Source: Condylostoma magnum
Taxonomy: Eukaryota; Ciliophora; Heterotrichea; Heterotrichida; Condylostomatidae
Direction: 5' to 3'
Assembly: GCA_920105805.1 (NCBI GenBank)
Contig: CAKKTI010000034.1
Coordinates: 22,463-86,462 of the forward strand
DNA length: 64,000 nucleotides
Position numbers and translations under genes: made by a program. Below the pieces are notes generated by a model. That model was not told where the DNA came from, searched no databases, and saw only the letters and a program-made list of their open reading frames with translations. This document shows positions 47,735 through 57,199 of the stretch, piece by piece; position 1 is the stretch's first letter, and each line of letters starts with the position of its first letter.

Positions 47735-49063
47735 ATGAACTTTAATAGCTTGAAATCAGAAAGAGGCTAATCAAAATCAAGCCTAGGATACAGTTTTCCG
47801 TATAAAAGATCAAAAATGTAATTTAATGCAAACGCTTTTTCAGCTTTAACCTCGCCAGTATCATAGAAAAATTTATAATCATTTGATAGATTACCAAGGA
47901 TTACTTAATTTCCTTCGTCTATATCTTATAATAAAATAAGACACAATATAGTGGAGGATAGTATCAGATCTATGTCAACTAAGTATTCTCAGAAAGGCTA
48001 AAAGGTAATAAGAGCCTATGGAGCTACTACTGATTAAGGGATTATTAGAAATTACAATGAAGATAGAGTGTCAGTTATAACAAAACTAATGCCGAACAAT
48101 CATAGAAAAAGTTAAAAATGCTAGAAGGTAGCATTTTTCGGACTTTATGATGGGCATGGAGGATGTTAATGCTCCGACTTTTTAAGAGATAATTTGCATA
48201 CATATCTGCAAGCTGACCCAGAGTTTCCTGTAAAACCAATGTAATCGTTGAGAAATGCTATACTAAAGGCTGAGCAAATGTATAAGTAGTAGTCAGTTTC
48301 ACACTAAAACTTGCTAGTAGCTGGAAGTTGTGCTATTATTGCATTGATTGTATAGGATAAGTGCTATATTGCGAATGTAGGGGATTCCAGAGCTATTATG
48401 AGTGGTTCTCTTGGAGCTAAAATTTTTGCACTGTCAAGAGATCATAAGCCTGGAGATTAAGCTGAGTATAGGAGAATTTTAGATGCTGGAGGGCAAGTTT
48501 ATTAGTCTTATGCTGATAAGCTAAAGACTAATCCTAACGGTCCTTTAAGAGTCCTGCCTGGTAAATTATCGGTGAGTAGAACTATCGGTGATTGTTTGAT
48601 TAAGGATGATAATTAAAGGGGGAAAAGTAATGTTGTTATAGCAGAACCGGAGATTAAGGGATTTCGAATTCAGTCTGATCATGATTTCATTGTACTAGGA
48701 TCAGATGGACTATTTGATAACCTATCAAACCGTGAAATAATCAGTTTCATATGGCAACAACTACGAGAGATTACAGTAAAATCTGTACATAAACTTGCAG
48801 GTATCTGTGCAGAAAAACTGCTCAGGTTAGCAATGGAGAAAAAGTCCTTAGACAACATAACGGTAATTATCATAATATTTAAGCAATTCGAAGAAATAAG
48901 TTCTTAAAGAATCAAGGGTAGGATTAAACAACAACGAAAATCAATTGGTTGTGCCCGTAGAAGTTATGAGGACTTAATGCCAGGGTTCAAAACCCCGCAA
49001 AACAAATTGAATAACCCAATTGGAAAATTTGGAGAAGTGGTTGAAGGATTTAAGCAATTTTGA
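47735..49063 (+). CDS. PP2C-family Ser/Thr phosphatase
   Basis: About 442 residues. After a Ser-rich N-terminal region of some 100 residues the PP2C fold is complete: NYNEDRVSV, GLYDGHGG (metal Asp), ANVGDSRAI, LSRDHKPGD, VSRTIGDCLIK, VLGSDGLFDN and LDNITVIII. PPM phosphatases are Mg/Mn-dependent monomers that reverse kinase signalling; specificity cannot be told. A basic tail of about 60 residues follows. The start is 10 nt after the BUD31 stop and the stop is TGA 49061-49063. Confidence 0.93.
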
Positions 49064-49803
49064 TTAGTAAAGTTTAAATTATATGTAGATGCGACGTTTA
49101 AACTAAATAATTAGTATAAAGCTAAATCTACTGTTTCTATAGCGCTTTGCTTGAAGAGATAGTAATTACTAGCTCTTGAGGTAATAAAGCGCAATATTGC
49201 TATATGTGTGTGGGAGGATGGCGGGAGACTGGAAGCTAGAGAGCTAGCAGTACTATGTCCTCTAGTAATATAGCGATCGGAATTTATTTTATTGGATCGC
49301 TGACATATTTATTATAAGGATGATTTAGAACGGTTTAAATAAGGAAATTTTTGATTAGTGCAAGGAGGATGTGGAAAAAGGCTTAATTTGTTAGGGATTT
49401 TTAATTTTATTGAATGGAGATCATGTAGACATATTTTTAGTATTGGGATAGATATAAGAAGGTGATCATTTTGTTAATTATCGATTGTAAGCAATGTATA
49501 TTTTTTTAGAATAGAGGATTTAAAGCAGTAATAATAAAGCCATGTATAAGGTAATGTAATAGATAATAGCACAACGATACTAATTTGTGCCCTCATGAAA
49601 CAATAATATGTACACAATTTTGCATAGATCAACGTGAATATGATCTCTCCTTATATTTCTTTTAAAATTATATACACAGAAAACCTTAATAAATTAATAC
49701 TTAATCAAACAACCAAGCACTTTAGAAGTTTATACTCTAGAAACTAGTCTATACATCAAATCTCTTTATATAATACCCTTCTATTCAAATTTGTTAAAAA
49801 TAA
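49064..49803. other. 740-nt intergenic region with hairpins, possible ncRNA
   Basis: The largest gene-free stretch here apart from the relic. Positions 49140-49300 are richer in G+C than the rest and hold two strong inverted repeats: GCGCTTT (49142-49148) with AAAGCGC (49186-49192), enclosing AAGAG/CTCTT arms and the palindrome TAGTAATTACTA; and AGCGATC (49272-49278) with GATCGCT (49295-49301). A structured RNA gene is possible. No tRNA, snRNA or SRP consensus was recognised. 49310-49803 is plain AT-rich DNA leading to the VDAC gene. Confidence 0.4.
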
Positions 49804-50686
49804 ATGGCTAGGCTAGAAAGCTATAGAGACTTGACCAAAAACGAAAGCAGTAAATTTTACCTTAGATCTTTTAGGAAATTACTTCTGCAGCAATCATAAT
49901 TTTGGAGTTTATCTCAAGCAGTCCTTAGGAAATGGTTTGAGTGGCTATGCCAAACTTAGAGAATATAAGGAAGATAATAAAACATCAGCTGCATTAAAGC
50001 TAGATGCCAAACAAGATAACGTGTCTTTTTCAGGTCTCCTTACTACCGCCAACGACTTCAAAGGTACATTTAGCTTCAACCCCAAATAAGTTAAAAATAC
50101 CACATTAAAGGGAGAGTTGGTGTCTTAATTAGACAAAAACGACGCTTTCAAATTCAACCTTACTGGAGAATACAATATCGATAACTTCCGAGCCTCTTTG
50201 AAAGTAACTGATTCTCTAGCTTTATCACTATCAGCTGTAGCAGGAACCCGTTAATTTGGTGCAGGAGTAGACCTAGGTTATAATACATCTGACTAAAAAC
50301 TAACAAGCTACAATGCAACTGCTTATTGGCATGAAGACCATCACCAATTAGCCTTAAAGCATGAAAGTAAAAATAGTGATGAAGTTGCTCTAGGAAATTT
50401 AGTACTCTCTGGATACAAAAAGGTCTCAGATGATTTGCAAGTAGGAGGAAATTTCGCTTATAAGAACGATGGATCATTTGCAGCTACTGTTGGAGTTGGT
50501 TAAAATTTAAAGAATGATATGCATGTAAGAGGAAAATTCAATTTAGATGGAAAGTTAAATTTAGCTGTAAAGCAGGAACTTTCTTCAAGTGTAACTCTTT
50601 TGGCTGGATTGGGAACTGATCTTAAGAATTTCAGCATGGATCCTCAGTCTCTCAATTTCGGATTCAAGGTCAAGCTTTCACCTTGA
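49804..50686 (+). CDS. Mitochondrial porin VDAC
   Basis: About 288 residues after removal of a 16-nt intron. Typical VDAC length and all-beta alternation: an N-terminal helix (MARLESYRDLTKNESNLLGN), about 19 amphipathic strands (e.g. NFGVYLKQSLGNGLSGYAKL, AGVDLGYNTSDQKLTSYNAT) and the C-terminal ending NFGFKVKLSP, close to the family end GFKLEF. VDAC is the metabolite channel of the mitochondrial outer membrane. Without splicing, the ATG frame does not connect to the barrel frame. The stop is TGA 50684-50686. Codon use is less AT-biased than neighbours, fitting high expression. Confidence 0.9.
49850..49865 (+). other. 16-nt spliceosomal intron in VDAC
   Basis: The 16 nt GTAAATTTTACCTTAG start GTA and end TAG. 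Removing them joins the frame of the only good ATG (49804) to the frame of the porin barrel and gives the smooth N-terminus ...LTKNESNLLGNYF. As 16 is not a multiple of three, the frame change itself demonstrates the intron. Confidence 0.88.
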
Positions 50687-50790
50687 GCTTAGGTAAGACT
50701 TTTTTTTACTACTGGTGGTTTTAGCATTGTTGGATATGCTGTGTTTGTTATATATGCATTAAAGTACTTGTTAATTTATCTGTAATAAAA

Positions 50791-51057
50791 ATGAACTAAG
50801 AAGCTGCCTCCAAGAACTTAGATAACATTAGTGGAAACTAAGTGCGGGAAATAGACATGGCAGCTGGAGAATCAGTGTTAAAGTAATTTAATTAGAATGC
50901 TGCCACTGAATAGCCAAAGCGAGTTATTCGTATACGCAAGGAAGACTCAGCTTTATTAATGCAGGAATTGGAGATTGATATTTTTTAAGCTGAAAAAATA
51001 CTAAAACAGTATGACGGAGATATTTTTCAAGCTTTAGTAGCTATAGTGAGCCCATAG
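50791..51057 (+). CDS. HYPK: HYPK-type UBA protein
   Basis: About 88 residues. The C-terminal half (RIRKEDSALLMQELEIDIFQ, then AEKILKQYDGDIFQALVAIV) is the NAC-alpha/HYPK UBA domain; HYPK ends right after it, as here. HYPK binds the NatA N-terminal acetyltransferase complex at the ribosome and has chaperone activity. The N-terminal half is polar and loosely helical. NAC-alpha itself is excluded because the NAC domain is missing. The stop is TAG 51055-51057, with TGA two codons later as the alternative. Confidence 0.8.
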
Positions 51058-51366
51058 TTATGATCAATTTAATACAGTTCAATTTATATTCTTAGTTTAT
51101 GTAAATATGGAATTTTAAGCGTCTGTTAGGTTTTACAACATTATAGATGATATATTAATACTCGGTATTATTTTAATTTAATATTTTACATTATAGTGTA
51201 TTATAGTTTAAAGTGCTAGCTATTGTATTCCTTATATTTCTATACAATAGAATTAACAACTTTATAATATTTTTTCTTATTTTTAATCATAGGAGTTATT
51301 TTCATTAAGTTATTTATCCCAGAAATGAATACTCAAAAGCAATCCTAAATATTTTATACAAATTGA
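51058..51366. other. 309-nt AT-rich convergent spacer
   Basis: Between the 3' ends of HYPK and the nucleotidase gene. Very AT-rich, with no feature that I can support. Confidence 0.5.
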
Positions 51367-52290
51367 TTAAATTTTAACTAAAAACTCAACAAAATCTTCT
51401 AAATTGTCGTTATTTCTCTCTACTTATTTACCTTATAACCAGTCCAACAATATCTGAATAGGCACAAATGTTCCATCATTCTTAATGACTATATCAAATT
51501 TCTAATGAAAAACTTATTCATCAATTTGATTGTTATTATAAAGCCCAATTTTCAAACCTTATTGTACAATATCAGCATCAGTATCTGAGTCTCCAACTAC
51601 AATTGAGTTTTTCCTTTATATTTTCTCACATGTTCTTTCAGCTTTATTAAATGCTAAAATCAAAGGCTCTTTAAACCCAATTATGATATCGCTATCGTCA
51701 AATACAATCTCATTTGCAATATACTCAGCCTAAATGTTAAATTATTCTAGCATAACTCTAGCAATGTCACCCTATCCCGCTGATACAATAAAAATAGGAA
51801 CTTAAAGCTCATTTAGTTACTTTAGCACTGTATCACAACCAAATCTCATGCTTATCTTCGATTTTTCTATAATATAAGGAATCTATGGTTTAGCAAGTCT
51901 AGATGTAACTATAAAATTGTTTAATTAACCAATTAGTTTGTATACAGCATTAATTCTTTCTTATTTTGGTAAATGCGGATTTATTTCTATGGCATGATTT
52001 TACTTAAAGCTTCTTTACAATTTTTCTAGTTACTTTTCATCTAGACAACCTTGGGCTAGAGCACCGTGCGTTGATTCATAGAAATTACCGTTAACTTAGT
52101 ATGTAGAAATTGTACCATCAAAATCAGCGACAAATTGTAAGTTATCAATCCCTTCTGATTTAATTTAAGCTAGTTTTGTAATAGTGGTTTACTTATTTTA
52201 AATAAATACCTTTATTGAAGTTACGCTTTCATTTGTATTATATGGGGAAATTAAATTTCTGTGAATACGGCTAAATAATCTTGAAGCCAT
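51367..52290 (-). CDS. HAD-family cytosolic 5'-nucleotidase III-like (UMPH-1)
   Basis: About 307 residues. HAD motif I is FVADFDGTIS, motif II lies in VPIFIVSAGQGDI and motif III/IV in IVVGDSDTDADIV. The overall order, the cap inserted after motif I (HGALAQGCLDEKQL, EINPHLPKQERINAVYKLIG) and the length fit pyrimidine 5'-nucleotidase (UMPH-1/NT5C3), which dephosphorylates UMP and CMP. The first motif has Gly-Thr after DFD where the family has Met-Thr, so substrate choice is open. The N-terminal MASRLFSRIHRNLIS could be a mitochondrial presequence. The stop is TAA 51367-51369. Confidence 0.75.
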
Positions 52291-52685
52291 TTTATATTAA
52301 AATTGATATATAGATCAAAAGGTACATAAATTTGATAAGCTAACCCGAAAATAAATGATGTATATTTAGTATGGGAGGTGAGCATTAGATTATTTTATTA
52401 GTAAGTATCTCACAAAATAAATACTACACAATTTGTGAATTAACTAAATACTAGATTGATATCATTTTGGGATATAATACATTTAGAAACAATAAATTCA
52501 TCATTAGCAAACAAACTTAAAGTATAAAGAGTAGGGTTGCTATATATATATTACAAGATAGTGTATATAGTTTAATAATTCTGATGCTTACTATTTAAGA
52601 GTAACTCTAATGTATCTGTTATATTGATTAAAGTTTAATTAATACAACTGCAATTCATAAAATTACAAAATTTAGATACAAATAA
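52291..52685. other. 395-nt AT-rich divergent spacer
   Basis: Between the starts of the nucleotidase and MARCH genes. AT-rich, with short TA runs near 52543. No gene, RNA or repeat is supported. Confidence 0.5.
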
Positions 52686-53252
52686 ATGGAATATTGTAGA
52701 ATCTGTCTTAACAGTTAATCATATTAAGATATGCTTTAGCCCTGTAATTGCAAAGGATCTTTAAAATATGTTCATAAAGACTGCCTATATCAATGAATAA
52801 ATTTAAAGTTCAGAACCTAAATAAGTAAGTTCCTTCAAAATTCAAAGCAAAACTCTATCTAAATTCACTGTGAGATCTGCAATTATCAATTTTAAACGGA
52901 GATTAAGTATAACTCAATATAAAAAGTTATAAATACTCTGCTTACTTCAAAGACATCGATATATTTAATCCTGAATTCCATTGTAGCAAGTTGTTTATCA
53001 ATCACCATAAAGCACAGCATTTGCAATTTACTCAAAAACAGTTTAAAAGATATTAAATTTCTATCTAACCAAAGAAGTTTCTTTGCTATTTAACAAGCAT
53101 TGATAGGCTTAATTGCAAAAACAGGACTGAAAAGCTCATTTATTTTATTTCAATTATCAACCCTAGCAGTAATTCTCTGTAGTCTACTAGTATCTACAAA
53201 TTACCTTAAAAGCAAGTGCAAAATAATCACAATACATAACAAATATTATTAG
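52686..53252 (+). CDS. MARCH-type RING-CH E3 ubiquitin ligase
   Basis: About 188 residues. An N-terminal RING-CH finger, CRIC-x10-LQPCNCKGSLKYVHKDCLYQ-W then CEIC, has the C4HC3 order with the Trp (coded TGA) that marks MARCH proteins. Two hydrophobic spans follow (about 85-105 and 145-165), the usual membrane hairpin. MARCH ligases ubiquitinate membrane proteins for endocytosis or degradation. The stop is TAG 53250-53252 or TAA seven codons later. It is convergent with the DHHC gene. Confidence 0.85.
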
Positions 53253-53311
53253 ACTATTATAAAACTATTTTAATGCAAATTTAACTAATCAATATTTTAC
53301 TCTCATAATAA

Positions 53312-53797
53312 TTAATCGAAATTAGCAACAAAGAATACAAAAGCTAGTAGAAGGACAGTAGACCCACAAAATACATAAAACACAATAATAGTATTCTTAC
53401 CAATACATTTCCCAATAAACGCGCAGTGATGATCTAATTATTTAATACAAACTCCACAGTCAATGCAATGCTTTGTACTATACACTGTATAAATTCTGCA
53501 AATATCACACTAGAATCCCAGTAAATAATCTTCAATGGAATCTAACTAAAACCCAGGATTTCCTAGAGCAGTGATAAAATAAGAAACGATAAAAGCACTA
53601 GTAATAATCACTCCAATAACCGATAAATAATCCTTTCCAATCTAAAACGTTTTGATCAGCACAACAACACATGACATAGGCACAAAAGCAAGCATTACAA
53701 CAAATCACATTCAATTAGCCCCACAAGAGATTATAGGAGAGTTTTTCGTGATAAAAAACCCATACAAATTCCCTATTTTCTTATAGAATTACACCAT
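53312..53797 (-). CDS. DHHC palmitoyltransferase (short)
   Basis: About 161 residues. Two N-terminal membrane spans are followed by the Cys-rich domain CDICRIYTVYSTKHCIDCGV, then CIKQLDHHCAFIGKCIGKNT with the catalytic DHHC, and one further span (IIVFYVFCGSTVLLLAFVFF). S-acyltransferases attach palmitate to Cys of membrane proteins. Family members normally have four spans and more than 250 residues; this one ends after the third unless it reads past TAA 53312 to TGA 53303, which changes little. It is a short or truncated form. The start lies 7 nt from the divergent CHCH gene. Confidence 0.85.
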
Positions 53798-53804
53798 TAT
53801 AATA

Positions 53805-54053
53805 ATGGACGTAAGATACAAACCTCCTAATGACTTTGAGCCTGAGTGTAAAATGCTTGAGAGAAACTACGTCACCTGTCTAGCAGAAAAGGCAGTAAAG
53901 GACGAGGGAGTTCCTATGAATTGCAATGTTGAAAGGATTCTTTGGTTTAATCTAGACTGCCCTACCCGCTATAACAAGTTCACCTCTCCTGAGGGTATTC
54001 GTTCTGCTTTCCAAGCTTATAAAAACGGAGACTATGCAGAGGAGGATGATTAG
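53805..54053 (+). CDS. CHCH-type twin-cysteine small protein
   Basis: 82 residues. Four Cys form a CX9C pair (residues 15 and 25) and a CX11C pair (residues 41 and 53) in a helix-turn-helix setting, with an acidic end AEEDD. Twin-Cys proteins of this size are imported by Mia40 into the mitochondrial intermembrane space, where many are respiratory-complex subunits or assembly factors. The spacing is not the canonical CX9C-CX9C, so the exact family is not fixed. The stop is TAG 54051-54053. Confidence 0.7.
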   Translation: MDVRYKPPNDFEPECKMLERNYVTCLAEKAVKDEGVPMNCNVERILWFNLDCPTRYNKFTSPEGIRSAFQAYKNGDYAEEDD

Positions 54054-54074
54054 ATAATTATTTTTTTATTATTT

Positions 54075-54401
54075 CTATAGTAAAATACATTTCCCACAGC
54101 ATTGTGCGTTAGGCTATGAATTCTCCTCTTTATTTTGCATTGTTGGTACTGTTGGTTATGTGTCTTCTAGTGTATTAGCTAGTTTTGCGTCTGTTTCTAG
54201 AACTACTGAGCCCTCTGAGGGAAGCATCTCGTGCATTACTTCTGCTCTCTTTTTTTGCTCGCTTAGTCTTCTTTTCATATCATAGCGGATTTGTACGACC
54301 TTTTATTAGATTTCCTAGATTTTGCCAAATCCTGGAGAAATGTAGTTTATTCCCTCTGAGATTTAAGACTGGTTTAGTTGTTGGTTAGGCTAAATTTGCA
54401 T
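54075..54401 (-). CDS. Small charged protein with C-terminal CaaX box
   Basis: About 108 residues. The middle is a basic helix (YDMKRRLSEQKKRAEVMHEM) and the C-terminus is CCGKCILL followed by TAG 54075-54077. CILL at the very end is a CaaX box of the Leu type, expected to be geranylgeranylated, with two nearby Cys that could be palmitoylated; a membrane-tethered regulator is likely. Gamma subunits of G proteins are similar in size and ending, but the conserved NPF-like region is not seen. It is convergent with the CHCH gene, leaving a 21-nt gap. Confidence 0.6.
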
Positions 54402-54748
54402 TTAATTATTAAATATTTTTACTCCTATGAAAAAGTTAGTAGGATGCTATGGAGGCAGATTAAATAGGGGTTATGGAAAGATTTTCAAATAAGTGGAAAT
54501 TTAAATATTGGCAAGTTAGTTTTAGTTGTAATGTAGGGACAATTGTAGTTTTAAGGCTAATGTTTGAAGCGTCCTTGCAAGTTAAAGGACTCATTTTAAA
54601 CGTGAAATAGTAGTTATAGATAATTACTTATTGGCTATATCAATGGTTAGTTATTATATAGTTGAAATTTGCAAATAATCATATTGCTATTACATAAACT
54701 TTCATCTCTATTTACTTTTTACTATAATTATTTTCTATAAATATTTCC
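54402..54748. other. 347-nt divergent spacer
   Basis: Between the starts of the CaaX and coiled-coil genes. The first 200 nt are somewhat richer in G than typical spacers here, but no RNA gene is recognised. The rest is AT-rich. Confidence 0.5.
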
Positions 54749-55780
54749 ATGAAATAATAAGTTTTAGAGCAAAGTGAACTTGATTATATTCGCAGGATGG
54801 GAAGTGTGTAAGAAGATTAGTAACGGTTAGAAATATTAAATTAGTCTTTGGAAAATGCACAAACTACAATTGAAAAGAATACTAGATTTGGAAAATACTA
54901 ATAGGATTAAATAGCATGGAGGTATGAGAAGGAGAACGAAGATTATTAAAAAGCGCAGATTTCTTATCAAAGTGTTATGGAGCTTTTAAAAAAGCGAAGT
55001 GATAATGAACTATAATTTGAGCCTTATATAGAATATATAAAACAGAATATGACATCAAATACTTAAATTAGAGAAAGTAATGATGATATTGAGGGCTATA
55101 TAAAACTATAGAAATTCAAAGTAAATAAAAATGATAATTAAAGTGTAGAGATTGCTATTAAAAGTTATGTGCAAGATACTCTTAATAATTTTGTAATGAT
55201 GACCAATATGAAAGATAACATGTAAACCATTTATGTATTTGATAGTATCTAACCATTATAAACCATTCAATTTAATATTTATTTGGCTAGTGAGTTCATA
55301 GATGACATCTACGAATATGGATTAAGGATAGCAAACAGTGATTAGTCATTCTCTTAAACTTTCAACATTCAAAGATTATAAATAGATTAACTTGATGATA
55401 AAATAATCGTTAGAAACCTGACAAATTTCGAGCTAAATAACGCCTATGTTGGCATACTAGAAAATGGTAGTTTTACTTCCGTGACAGAAATGATAAATTT
55501 AACTCCATATTAAAAGAAAATATTAGAAATTAAACTATCTATGCCTTTTACTGATTCAATTTAAATTATAGCTATTTAGAAAGATAAAGTAATTAGTACT
55601 CCTTGCAATTTTAATATAACTAAGTTAATTTATTATAATTGTAACTTATAATTTATGCTTTAAGAGCTCAGTATAAGTGATTAAATCTAAACAATTTGTT
55701 AAGTAGATGATATTATTGGAAGAGATGCAAGCAGCAGAATATCACAACTTATAAGGCAAAAATACTCTTCTTCAAATTAA
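54749..55780 (+). CDS. Coiled-coil protein with C-terminal ear-like beta domain
   Basis: About 343 residues. The N-terminal 110 are a charged coiled coil (EQSELDYIRRM and on). From about residue 215 a beta-rich region reads KIIVRNLTNFELNNAYVGIL, then SVTEMINLTPYQKKILEI, a pattern seen in adaptin-ear/GAE-type immunoglobulin folds that bind short peptides. The family is not recognised; a trafficking role would be an inference. The stop is TAA 55778-55780, or TAG three codons later, 17-26 nt before the next ATG. Confidence 0.55.
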
Positions 55781-55805
55781 CCCATTTAGTTATTAATTAT
55801 TAATC

Positions 55806-57188
55806 ATGGATATTTTACATACAATTACTAGGGATCTCCCTTAGTTAAATTGTAATACAGACATACTATAAAACATTTTAGACCCTATAACACTAGATAA
55901 TTTCATGTAATAATACTACCAATAGAAAGCTCTATACATAGGTTCTAATAACACAAGTACTCTTCAAAACTTCTGCAAGTAATTTTTCTATTCCTTAAAT
56001 GTAAAAAAACTCTTAAAACATTCAGCCTCTGAGGATTTCAGTGTTTGAGTTAAAAACCCCTCAACTAATCAAATTGAAAGCTAAAAGGCAGCAACTTGAA
56101 AATAAGCGTATAAATTCTATAAGCAAGGATCCTCTCTTTATTTCCGTAGTAGTTTAGAGGCATAAGAGGTTCTAGTTTCTACAGTACAATAAGAACTAGG
56201 AATGGCTGCAACTGGCTTCTATGACGATGGAATGACTAGAGGGGAAATTGAAGTATTTGTTACAAGAAAAGGAAATATAACAGGTTGGCACTCAGATTTC
56301 CAAGAGAATTTCACATTCCATTTAAAAGGTAAAAAAACTTGATAATTTAAAAGAGGAGTAAGCTAGCCTGTAAGAGGATTTACCCCTCATTACAAGAATG
56401 CGAGAAATATTGATGAGTAGTTTAAAGTTCACTAAATGATGAATTCTTAGCCTATAGAGGACTTGAAGAAAGAAAAGGCTAGCTAGGTTCTATAAGCAGG
56501 AGATTTTCTGTATTTTCCAGCTGGCATGTATCATGCTGTTGAATGTTTAGAAGACAGTATAAGCATAAATATCAGCATTACAGGATTAATGTATATTGAT
56601 CTGATTTTATCTGCCTTAAAAGCCAAATTATTGAGTAATAAGTGTCTTAGAAGGCATTATTCCATTAATGATAGATAAATTGATATTCAACGTAATATTG
56701 GTATTGTTTAGAGCAAGATTTAAAATCTCGACTGTAATTAATTGTTTCCTGAAGTAGTGAAATCCGATAATTATGCATATTATGATATTAGTAAAGAATA
56801 GCCTCCTATAGTGTTAGTATTGAAATAGTATGTAAGGAATTTAAATACTGTTATAATAGATGTTCGGTAATTAGGACAAGAAAAGGAAAGCTATATTGAA
56901 TAATGGGAAGGATACAAGATAAATTTCATCATGCATATTTATCCTTGTATTGAAGAAAACATAGGGTCAATGATGCAAATAGGAGTAAAATCAAATAGGA
57001 AATAACGAAAAATTATAAGAAAGATTTCGAGACTAGAAGAAGGAAAAGCTATAAAGAAAAGATACATGAGAAAATCAATCCTACCTTGGCTGATTTATTT
57101 TGGAATTATTACACCAAGTAATCAAAAATTTTAGTAATTTAAATGTAATTAGCTATTCTTATAAAATTTACTTAATATTAAGCCATAA
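55806..57188 (+). CDS. JmjC/cupin-type 2-oxoglutarate oxygenase
   Basis: About 460 residues. The start ILDPITLDNFMQQYYQQKAL resembles the opening of ribosomal-oxygenase-type JmjC proteins. The Fe(II) facial triad is visible: His and Asp in GWHSDFQENFTFH and the distal His in FPAGMYHAVE, with the 2OG-binding Lys region LKGKKTWQF between. Such enzymes hydroxylate proteins (MINA53, NO66) or demethylate histones; the lack of extra chromatin domains favours a hydroxylase. TGA codes Trp at several sites. The stop is TAA 57186-57188, 11 nt before the next ATG. Confidence 0.75.
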
Positions 57189-57199
57189 TAAAACTATTA

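Noticed and set aside
50791-51057. NAC-alpha subunit
   Set aside because: Only the UBA part is present; the NAC domain is missing and the size fits HYPK.
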